This document shows, piece after piece, positions 23,179 to 30,542 of a stretch of DNA of 53,702 bases (position 1 is its first letter; the number at the start of each line of letters is the position of its first letter). A program made the translations under genes and the position numbers. The stretch lies in the NCBI GenBank assembly GCA_028688325.1, contig JAQTYI010000001.1, positions 366,620-420,321 of the forward strand, given 5' to 3'. Origin of the DNA: Candidatus Portnoyibacteriota bacterium (GTDB lineage: Bacteria; Patescibacteriota; Minisyncoccia; Portnoybacterales; GWB1-42-6). The notes beneath the pieces were generated by a model. The model worked only from the letters and a program-made list of their open reading frames with translations, had not been told where the DNA came from and made no database searches.

Positions 23179-24072
23179 ATGACCAACCTTGGAAGAGGCC
23201 TTGCTTCATTGATTCCGCCAAAACAAAAAGCCACGGAAGTGGAGTATCCGAAACTTTCAGAGCCCTTGCGCGACCGCAAGGAAAGCGTTTTTGATATTGA
23301 GGTCGGCCGAGTCAAAGATAATCCTTATCAGCCGCGCCACGAAATGGATGCCGAATCACTCAAGGATCTGGCCGCTTCGGTGAAACAACACGGGATTTTA
23401 CAGCCGGTGATTGTGACTAAGGTTATTCGCGATACGGATCGGGGGCAGCAGGTGGAATATCAATTGGTGGCGGGGCACAGGCGCTTGGCCGCGGCCAAGC
23501 TGGCGGGTCTTCCCACAATTCCGGCCATCGTGCGCGATTCCACAGACCAGCAGAAATTGGAATTGGCGCTGGTGGAAAATATCCAGCGCTCGGATCTTAA
23601 CGCGCTTGAGCGCGCCAAGGGTTTTAAACAATTGCAGGAAGAATTTGATCTAACGCACGAAGAGATCGGTAAGAAAGTCGGCAAGAGTCGGGAATATGTT
23701 TCCAACTCCATGCGTTTGCTCAATCTCCCCGAAGAGGTCCAGCGGAGTTTGGGCCAGGGGAAAATCACCGAGGGCCACGCCCGCACCATCGCCGGCATCA
23801 AAAATCCGGCTGCGCAAAAAGCGCTGTTTGACGAGATTTTCACCAATAACTTATCTGTGCGCCAGATTGAACAGCGGGCGCGCGAAGTTTTCGTGCAAGG
23901 GCACAAGCGCAAGGTGGCGTTCGACCCGGAGATAAAAAAAATCGCTCAGCGCCTGGAATTGTTTTTGGGCAAGAAAGTTCAGGTTAAAAAAAGCGGCCTG
24001 GGCGGCAGGATTTTCGTTGAATTTGAGGATAAGAAGGATCTGGAAAGCTTGGCAAGCAAGATTTTGGAATGA
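23179..24072 (+). CDS. parB: Chromosome partitioning protein ParB/Spo0J
   Basis: The protein has 297 residues. The N-terminal CTPase/nuclease-like fold shows NPYQPRHEMD and the conserved GHRRLAAAKLAG (CTP-binding GxRR). The central helix-turn-helix is about LTHEEIGKKVGKSREYVSN. The C-terminal dimer domain is short. It begins MTNLGRGLASLIP, the usual ParB start. It binds parS and spreads as a CTP-gated clamp. Confidence 0.95.
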   Translation: MTNLGRGLASLIPPKQKATEVEYPKLSEPLRDRKESVFDIEVGRVKDNPYQPRHEMDAESLKDLAASVKQHGILQPVIVTKVIRDTDRGQQVEYQLVAGHRRLAAAKLAGLPTIPAIVRDSTDQQKLELALVENIQRSDLNALERAKGFKQLQEEFDLTHEEIGKKVGKSREYVSNSMRLLNLPEEVQRSLGQGKITEGHARTIAGIKNPAAQKALFDEIFTNNLSVRQIEQRAREVFVQGHKRKVAFDPEIKKIAQRLELFLGKKVQVKKSGLGGRIFVEFEDKKDLESLASKILE

Positions 24073-24073
24073 C

Positions 24074-24184
24074 CCGACACAAATACACCAATTGGCACGA
24101 ATGTCGCGAATTTTAAAATCAGTCCCGCGTTTGCGGGGCTGATTTATTAGTGTAATTCGTGTGTCATTTGTGTATTGGTGTCGC
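24074..24184. repeat. Long inverted repeat, family F copy 1
   Basis: CGACACAAATACACCAATTGG pairs imperfectly with the far end TTGTGTATTGGTGTCG (arms partly given), enclosing ATCAGTCCCGC/GCGGGGCTGAT. The related element 36857-36938 carries the same GACACCAATACAAA and CACGAATGTC words. It lies between convergent parB and relA and may end both transcripts. Confidence 0.75.
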
Positions 24185-24186
24185 CT

Positions 24187-25950
24187 TCATGCTTTCCAAC
24201 TCACGCTCACCAGGCGCTTGGGGTCTTTCGCTTTAGCGGCATTGCGGCAATCTTTGCGGTGCACGGTGATGCGTTGATTGAGCGTGATATAACCGACAAT
24301 TTCATCGGGTGGCTGGGGGCGGCAACACTTGGCGAGCAAGGCGGCAATTTTCTGGTCGCCCGCCACTTCCACGATCGGTTTTAATTTTACCGCTTGCCCG
24401 GCTGGTTTGGCGGCCGGCTCCTGTTTTGCCGGTTCTTTTTTTATTATTTCATCCACTTCGCCGATTATCCGTTTTTGGTCCTTGCTCAGCCATTGCCTGA
24501 TTTTGCCTAAGGCCTGATTGGTTTTGGCGATTTTTAACCAGTCGCGCGAAGGCCGGGCGTTCTTTTGCGTGATTATTTCCACTACCTGGCCGTTGTGCAG
24601 AGGGGTGTTTAACGCCACCATTTTGCCGTCCACTTTGGCTCCCTGGCAATGCTGGCCGACATCAGAATGGATGTGGAAGGCAAAATCCAGGGGAGTTGCG
24701 CCTTCCGGCAGATCAACGACATCGCCCATCGGCGTAAAAACGAAGATCCGGTCTTTGAAAAAATCTATTTTCAGCGATTGAAAAAACTCTTCCGGCACGC
24801 TTTCCGTTTCTTTCTGCCAGTCCCGGAGTTGTTTTATCCAGCGCAGTTCTTTTTCGGGAGCGGGCGTGAATATTTTTTTGATGTATGTTTTAATGCCTTT
24901 TTGCTCCGAATAATACCAATGGGCCGCGATGCCGCGTTCCGCTTCCTCATCCATCTTGGCGGTGCGGATCTGGATTTCGGTGATTTTTCCGCCGTAGCAG
25001 AAAACGGTCGTGTGGAGGGACTGATAGCCATTGGGCTTGGGCAAGGCGATATAGTCCTTGATGCGGCCGGGCAAGGGTCGCCAAAGCTTATGAATCAATC
25101 CGAGCGTAGCGTAGCAATCGTCAATGTCTTTTACGACAACGCGCAGCGCCACCAGGTCGTAGATCTTGTTCAGGTTCATTTCATAGCGCTGGAGTTTTTT
25201 GTATAAACTCCAATAGTGCTTGGCTCGCCAGTTGATGCCGATCAGCCCGACGCCCTCTTTCAGCATCTCTTTTTTAAAATCGGGAATTATTTTGTTTAAA
25301 TATTTTTCCCGCTCTTCCATCCGATCGCGAACTTGATTGGCGAGCCATTGATATTCTCCCGGCATTAAATACCGGAAACTTAAATCCTCGAGATCTCCTT
25401 TTAAGTGTCCGATTCCCAAGCGGTCGGCTATCGGCGCATAGATATTCATGGTTTCGGAGGCGATGCGTTGCTGCTTGACCGGCGGCAAGAACGAGAGCGT
25501 GTTCATATTGTGCAGGCGGTCGGCCAACTTGATAATGACAACCCGGATGTCCTGCGCCATAACCAAAAACATCTTGCGTAGATTTTCTATCTGGCGCTGG
25601 GCGCCGCGGTATTTTATTTTTCCGAGCTTCGTGATGCCATTCACCAGGCGCGTTATTTCTTTGCCAAAGGCCTTCTCAACCTGTTTTTCCAGTTCTTCTT
25701 TGTCGCCAGGCCCGTCGTCAATAACATCATGCAAGAGCGTGGCGGCGATGGTCTTGGAATCGACTTTAAGTTCCGCCACGATTTCGGCGGCGCCCAGGCA
25801 ATGGAAAATATAATCCTCGCCGGACGCCCTTTTTTGACCGGCATGGATTTTTTTGGCGAATTCATAAGCTCGCCCTATCAATTCCGCGTCGCAGCCGGGA
25901 TTGTTCTTCTTGCACTTGTCTATGATTTTTTGCAGATAGACATCGGGCAT
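24187..25950 (-). CDS. relA: Bifunctional (p)ppGpp synthetase/hydrolase
   Basis: Rel/SpoT-type stringent response enzyme with 587 residues. The HD hydrolase region has ATLLHDVIDD and KLADRLHNMNTL. The synthetase region has YDLVALRVVV and PKPNGYQSLHTTV. A TGS domain follows (FVFTPMGDVVDLPEGATPLD). The C-terminal part is short: a CCRPQPPDEIVGY zinc-like block is present but no full ACT domain. Both active sites look complete, so a bifunctional Rel is likely. Confidence 0.94.
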   Translation of the reverse strand: MPDVYLQKIIDKCKKNNPGCDAELIGRAYEFAKKIHAGQKRASGEDYIFHCLGAAEIVAELKVDSKTIAATLLHDVIDDGPGDKEELEKQVEKAFGKEITRLVNGITKLGKIKYRGAQRQIENLRKMFLVMAQDIRVVIIKLADRLHNMNTLSFLPPVKQQRIASETMNIYAPIADRLGIGHLKGDLEDLSFRYLMPGEYQWLANQVRDRMEEREKYLNKIIPDFKKEMLKEGVGLIGINWRAKHYWSLYKKLQRYEMNLNKIYDLVALRVVVKDIDDCYATLGLIHKLWRPLPGRIKDYIALPKPNGYQSLHTTVFCYGGKITEIQIRTAKMDEEAERGIAAHWYYSEQKGIKTYIKKIFTPAPEKELRWIKQLRDWQKETESVPEEFFQSLKIDFFKDRIFVFTPMGDVVDLPEGATPLDFAFHIHSDVGQHCQGAKVDGKMVALNTPLHNGQVVEIITQKNARPSRDWLKIAKTNQALGKIRQWLSKDQKRIIGEVDEIIKKEPAKQEPAAKPAGQAVKLKPIVEVAGDQKIAALLAKCCRPQPPDEIVGYITLNQRITVHRKDCRNAAKAKDPKRLVSVSWKA

Positions 25951-25959
25951 GTCCGGAAA

Positions 25960-26060
25960 ATTTCTAATTTCTAATTCCTAATGTCTAATCCCGTCCCCGC
26001 TAAGGCGGGGACTTTTGGACATTGGGATTTTATTAAAAATTAGATATTAGGAATTGGTCA
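25960..26060. repeat. AT-rich inverted repeat around a GC hairpin
   Basis: TTCTAATTTCTAATTCCTAA on the left answers TTAGATATTAGGAATTGG on the right, with GTCCCCGC/GCGGGGAC at the centre. A related CTAATTTCTAATTCC-type text lies at 38845-38875. It separates relA and topA. Confidence 0.7.
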
Positions 26061-26101
26061 TTTCACGGAAATATATTTTAGCACAATGACGGAAATAATG
26101 G

Positions 26102-28396
26102 TTATTCCTTTATTGTCGGTTTGGCTTCTTTTTCCTTATAATCGCATTCTTTGTTGCTGCATTTTACGCCGTGCTTGTTTTCAATCAGGGGGGACTCGCA
26201 CTTGGGGCACTTATCTCCCGTGGGCTTATCCCAGAGCGCAAAATCGCATTCGGGATAGCGGGAACAGCCATAGAACATTTTACCTCTTTTGGTGCGCCTG
26301 GCAATGACCTTGCCTTCAACGCATTTTGGGCAGGCCATGGCGTTGGGATCGCTGACGCTGGCGGTGTAGCGGCATTTGGGAAAATTCGAGCAGGCGTAAA
26401 ATTTACCAAAGCGGCTGGTTCGGATGACGACCGGCGCGCCGCATTTGGGGCAAATTTTATCCGTGGCTTCGGGCGCGGTTTTTTGTTCCTTGACCTCGTC
26501 GTATTTTTTAGTGAGATTGACCTTGAATGGTTCGTAAAATTCTTTGATGACCTCGGTCCAGGGAATCTCGCCTTCGGCAATCCTATCAAAGTCCTCCTCG
26601 ATGTGAGCGGTGAATTTTATATCCACAACTTGCGGAAAATGCTCAACGAGCAGGTCGTTGACCTTAAAGCCGATTTCCGTGGGCATGAATTTCCTGTTCT
26701 CATCTTTATTGACATAGTTCCTTTCCTGGATGGTGGAAATGATGGGCGCATAAGTTGAGGGGCGTCCGATGCCTTCCGCTTCCAGCGCCTTAATGATGGA
26801 GGCCTCCGAGTAGCGCGCGGGGGGCTGCGTAAAGTGCTGGCCGGGATTTAATTTCACCAAGTTCAGATTTTCTTTGACCTCAAGCGGCGGCAGGATATTT
26901 TCCTGCATCTTGCCATTATAGATCTTCAAAAAGCCGTCAAATTTTATTTGCGAACCGTTGGCACGGAAGATATAAATATTATTTTTGTCATTCTGAGGGA
27001 GCTCCGCGACCGAAGAATCTTTTTTTAGATCCTTCCCCCGCTGCTGCGGGGTCAGGATGACACCGTGGGATCCCTTCGCATCGACATCAACGGTCAGGGT
27101 ATTTATCACGGCGCTAGCCATTTGGCAGGCGAGCGTCCGGCGCCAGATAAGGTCATAAAGCTTATATTGCTGCGGCGTTAAAAATTGCTCGATTTTTTCC
27201 GGAGCGAGAGAAATGAGAGTCGGCCTTATCGCCTCATGCGCTTCCTGCGCACCTTTGGATTTGGTTTTATAGACGCGCGCGTTTTCGGGCAGATATTCTT
27301 TGCCGAAGCTGTCTATTATATATTGGCCGATGGAGCTTAGTGCCTCTTGCGCCAGATTGGTTGAATCGGTGCGCATATAGGTTATCAAGCCCACTGAGCC
27401 CTCTTTACCCAGCGCAATGCCTTCATATAATTGTTGGGCTATCTGCATCGTCTGTTTGGCGGAAAAATGCAGTTTGTTGACCGCGTCCTGCTGCAGGGTG
27501 CTCGTGACAAACGGCGGGGCCGGATGTTTTTGCGTGTCTTTCTGTTCGATGTTGGCAACCTGCCAGGCGGCGCCGGCCAGATCATCAACTATCTTTTGCG
27601 CTTCCGCCTGCGTTTTTATGCCGAGCTTGGGAATCTGTTTATCATTTATCCTTATCAGATTGGCGTCAAATTGCCCTTCGGTATTTTCTTCGGTTTTGAC
27701 TTTTGAGTTTTGACTTTTGAGCTTGAGGAGCGTAGCGACGATTGACCAGTATTCTTCCGGCTTGAATTTTTGGATTTCCCTTTCCCGTTCCACTATCAAG
27801 CGCACGGCCACCGATTGCACGCGGCCGGCCGAAAGCCCCTTGGCGATTTTTTTCCATAAAAAAGGCGAGAGCTCATAGCCCACAAGCCGATCCAGAATCC
27901 TGCGCGCCTGCTGGGCGTTAACCAGATCCATATCTATTTCTCGCGGATTTTGCAGAGCTTTCTCTATCGCGCCTTTGGTTATTTCATGAAAAACGATTCG
28001 TTCAACTACCGCTTCTGACGGATGAGATTTTTTTAACCCCCCTTTGCCCCCCTTTAAAAGGGGGGTTGGGGGGGGGTTAGATTTCGCGGAATCCGCAGTT
28101 TCCAGATCCAAGGCCTGGGTCAAATGCCAGGCAATGGCTTCTCCTTCGCGGTCTTCGTCGGAAGCCAGGATGACTTTTTTCGCTTTTGGCAAAACTTTTT
28201 TTATTTCCGCCAGTTTTTTGCGCGCGGCAATGGAGACCACATATTTGGGTTCGAAATTATGTTCGGTGTCTACGCCGAGTTTTCCTTTGGGCAGATCACG
28301 CACATGTCCGTAGGACGAGCGCACAACAAAATCAGCGGGCAGGAACCGCTGGATTGTTTTGGCCTTGGTAGGCGATTCAACGATAATTAGATTCAT
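26102..28396 (-). CDS. topA: DNA topoisomerase I
   Basis: Type IA topoisomerase relaxing negative supercoils. TOPRIM starts MNLIIVESPTKAKTI and has DEDREGEAIAWHL. The active tyrosine is in GLITYMRTDSTNL. Three C-terminal four-cysteine zinc fingers begin CPKCGAP, CPKCVEG and CPKCESP. 764 residues include two in-frame repeat-derived inserts: NPPPTPLLKGGKGGLKK near residue 115, and HGVILTPQQRGKDL to LPQNDK near 450. Both lie between conserved blocks, so the enzyme is probably active. Confidence 0.96.
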   Translation of the reverse strand: MNLIIVESPTKAKTIQRFLPADFVVRSSYGHVRDLPKGKLGVDTEHNFEPKYVVSIAARKKLAEIKKVLPKAKKVILASDEDREGEAIAWHLTQALDLETADSAKSNPPPTPLLKGGKGGLKKSHPSEAVVERIVFHEITKGAIEKALQNPREIDMDLVNAQQARRILDRLVGYELSPFLWKKIAKGLSAGRVQSVAVRLIVEREREIQKFKPEEYWSIVATLLKLKSQNSKVKTEENTEGQFDANLIRINDKQIPKLGIKTQAEAQKIVDDLAGAAWQVANIEQKDTQKHPAPPFVTSTLQQDAVNKLHFSAKQTMQIAQQLYEGIALGKEGSVGLITYMRTDSTNLAQEALSSIGQYIIDSFGKEYLPENARVYKTKSKGAQEAHEAIRPTLISLAPEKIEQFLTPQQYKLYDLIWRRTLACQMASAVINTLTVDVDAKGSHGVILTPQQRGKDLKKDSSVAELPQNDKNNIYIFRANGSQIKFDGFLKIYNGKMQENILPPLEVKENLNLVKLNPGQHFTQPPARYSEASIIKALEAEGIGRPSTYAPIISTIQERNYVNKDENRKFMPTEIGFKVNDLLVEHFPQVVDIKFTAHIEEDFDRIAEGEIPWTEVIKEFYEPFKVNLTKKYDEVKEQKTAPEATDKICPKCGAPVVIRTSRFGKFYACSNFPKCRYTASVSDPNAMACPKCVEGKVIARRTKRGKMFYGCSRYPECDFALWDKPTGDKCPKCESPLIENKHGVKCSNKECDYKEKEAKPTIKE
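26983..27062. repeat. GTCATTCTGAG-type repeat inside topA
   Basis: TTGTCATTCTGAGGGAGC to GGGGTCAGGATGACACC is a full palindromic element lying in frame in topA. It keeps the frame open over about 27 codons. Confidence 0.85.
28033..28081. repeat. C/G-rich repeat inside topA
   Basis: TTAACCCCCCTTTGCCCCCC and AAAAGGGGGGTTGGGGGG (family C) lie in frame, encoding the proline/glycine-rich insert near residue 115. Confidence 0.85.
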
Positions 28397-28559
28397 AATG
28401 CTAATATTATAGCGGACTTTTGATATTCTTCAAAATTTGGCCGGAATCTTGTATTCTACATCAGTTTGTTATAATATATATGTAGCCATATACAGCGTAT
28501 GCGTTATAGCAGATATTTATAAAATACACAAATTAATTTTTTAATTTAATACTAAAAGT

Positions 28560-29128
28560 ATGAAAAATTCATTTGAGGGAGAGAATTTAATACTAGAACA
28601 ACAAAAGTTGCAACACCAAAGAGAGCAATATGAAAAACAGGCAGGAAAAGATGCAAAAAAGGCCAATACTTTTTTAGAAAATATTAGCGGTATGGGGCTC
28701 GACAAAGAAGACATAATATATATGGATGCCAGAGAAGAAGATAAATTGCGGGAAGCATTATCGGTTTCTGATGATAAAAAAAAGAATACCTGGCTGAAAA
28801 ATTATCAAAAGAACAAAAATCAACACTGACCCAAAATGATAGACATCGATCTGAATTTCATGTTTTAGAGCCTACAGAGTATTATGCTGATAAAAAAATA
28901 GAAGGTCTTGTTGGGGGTAAAAAATTAGTCATATCTGAAGATGCAAAAGGTGAGTATCACGGAACTTTTGATGGCAAGAAATTATCGCCTGCATTTGCTG
29001 AAGAAGTACTTAAAAAATATTATCATATTGCTGACACTAGAACCGATAGAGTCGGAGAATTAAAAAATAGTAAAATAAAAGAAGATCAAATAAAAAAAGA
29101 TAAGGAACGATTTAAAGAATTAGCATAA
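28560..29128 (+). CDS. Unknown protein read through a -1 frameshift site
   Basis: A first frame (28560-28829) gives 89 residues, rich in K, E and Q. From 28784 the -1 frame is open for 114 codons to TAA 29126, giving EYLAEKLSKEQKS to DKERFKELA. Both parts have the same charged composition, so one protein of about 189 residues is likely. The shift falls at A AAA AAG in the right phase. The gene is much more AT-rich than its neighbours and may be acquired. I recognise no family. A simple one-base deletion in the A8 run is the alternative. Confidence 0.6.
28778..28784 (+). promoter_or_regulatory. Candidate -1 slippery heptamer
   Basis: A_AAA_AAG with codon boundaries exactly as in the dnaX frameshift site. 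Slipping one base back continues directly into the 114-codon frame. No strong hairpin is evident just downstream, and no upstream Shine-Dalgarno stimulator was identified. Confidence 0.45.
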
Positions 29129-29136
29129 ATTTATTT

Positions 29137-29169
29137 AAAAAGAGCCCCGCAACTGAGGGGCTCTTTTTT
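29137..29169. terminator. Bidirectional terminator
   Basis: AAAAAGAGCCCC/GGGGCTCTTTTTT stem with an 8-base loop lies between the frameshifted gene and dprA. Confidence 0.9.
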
Positions 29170-29172
29170 GTT

Positions 29173-29213
29173 GCGATAATATTCGTGATATCTGATATCA
29201 CGAATATTATCGC
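29173..29213. repeat. Perfect 19-bp-arm palindrome over the dprA stop
   Basis: GCGATAATATTCGTGATAT, CTG, then its exact complement. The dprA stop codon lies inside. Its central 21 bp also occur, reverse-complemented, inside pheT (6991). Confidence 0.85.
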
Positions 29214-30304
29214 GCCAGGACATATTGCATGCCGCCCAGGTTTTTGATTTTTCCTTTCATTTCCATAATGCTCAATGTTGCGTTAACAACGGCTGCGCTC
29301 ATTTTTGTTTCTTGGACTATCAGATCCACCGGCAAGGGGTCATGAGATAAAATTTTTAAAATGGATTCTTCTTCCGGATTGTCGGGTGCGATCTTGGCGA
29401 CGGCGATGTTTGAGGCCAGATTTTGCAGATTCAGCTCTTCCAAGATGTCTTGCGCGCAAACAGCCAGCTTGGCGCCGTTCTTTATTAGGGAATTGGGCCC
29501 GGTTGATTTGTCGGAAAATATGGAGCCGGGCACTGCAAAGACCTCGCGGTTTTGCGATAGAGCAGAATTGGCGGTGATCATGGCGCCGGATTTTTGCGGT
29601 GCCTCAACCACCAGCGTGCCCAGCGACAAGCCGCTCACGATGCGGTTGCGGGCGGGGAAGTGGTGCGGCAGGGCGGCTGAGCCCATGGGATATTCGGAGA
29701 GCACTGCGCCGTTTTGCGCGATTTTTTCCGCCAAAGATTTGTTCTGGGCCGGAAAAATACTGAAGCGGTCGATGGATGAACCAAGCACTGCGATGGTGCG
29801 TGTTTTTTGTTCCAGCGCCGCCAGATGCGCCAAAGTATCAATTCCCAAGGCCAGCCCGGAAACGATGGTGAGTCCCGCTTGCGCTAGTTCTCGCGAGAGG
29901 CATGTCGTAACTTGCTGGCCGTAGGTTGATAATTTTCTTGTACCGACCACCGCAATCGCAAATTCATCTTCCTGTTTCAATTCGCCCTTGATGTACATTA
30001 TATGTGGCGGGTCGTATATTTCTTTTAAGAGCTTGGGATAATCTTCGTCCAAAATAGTTATGATGCCGATATTTTCTTTATCGAGTTTGGCCAATTCTTT
30101 TTCCAAATCTATTTGCGGCCGGCGCACCGCAATCTCTTGCGCCAGATCTTCTTCCAGCCCCGCCAAAACAAAATCCTGCTGCGAGCCGTTTTTCCAGGCC
30201 TGCTCCAGAGAACCAAAATACCCCAGCAGTTTTTTAAAACGCATGGGGCCGATGCGTTCGTTGAAAAGGTTGAAGGCGTGGAAATATTTGGCCTGGGGGT
30301 GCAT
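29207..30304 (-). CDS. dprA: DNA processing protein DprA
   Basis: The protein has 365 residues. DprA loads RecA on incoming single-stranded DNA during transformation. A SAM/HhH-like N-terminus (RIGPMRFKKLLGYFGSLEQ) precedes the Rossmann domain with AVVGTRKLSTYGQQVT, SGLALGIDTLAH, AVLGSSID and the conserved PARNRIVSGLS. The C-terminal DML1-like winged helix ends GGMQYVLAR. ATG 30304 is chosen; upstream codons come from the flanking repeat. With comEC it supports a DNA uptake ability. Confidence 0.94.
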   Translation of the reverse strand: MHPQAKYFHAFNLFNERIGPMRFKKLLGYFGSLEQAWKNGSQQDFVLAGLEEDLAQEIAVRRPQIDLEKELAKLDKENIGIITILDEDYPKLLKEIYDPPHIMYIKGELKQEDEFAIAVVGTRKLSTYGQQVTTCLSRELAQAGLTIVSGLALGIDTLAHLAALEQKTRTIAVLGSSIDRFSIFPAQNKSLAEKIAQNGAVLSEYPMGSAALPHHFPARNRIVSGLSLGTLVVEAPQKSGAMITANSALSQNREVFAVPGSIFSDKSTGPNSLIKNGAKLAVCAQDILEELNLQNLASNIAVAKIAPDNPEEESILKILSHDPLPVDLIVQETKMSAAVVNATLSIMEMKGKIKNLGGMQYVLAR

Positions 30305-30354
30305 AATGCTTTTCGTTCTCTTTTGCGCCGGCAAAAGAGAACCAGAAAAACTCC

Positions 30355-30492
30355 CGCGCGACGATAAAATTTTGATAAAATCCGCCTCGCCTCGCTAAAA
30401 TCGCCGCGGACAACTCACTTCGCTTCGTCCCGCTGGCGATTTTAGACGCTCGGCTCGTCGGGATTTTATAACAAAATTTTTCGTATGCGCGA
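30355..30492. repeat. Palindromic repeat, family A copy 1
   Basis: Runs from GCGCGACGATAAAATTTTGA to CAAAATTTTTCGTATGCGCG, with inner arms CTAAAATCGCCGCGG and CGCTGGCGATTTTAG. Related copies are at 35021, 38281 and part of 46544. It lies just upstream of dprA. Confidence 0.85.
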
Positions 30493-30542
30493 AAAAGAAA
30501 ACAGAAATCTTTTATTATTGTATCATTTTTTCTTTTGCTTGG

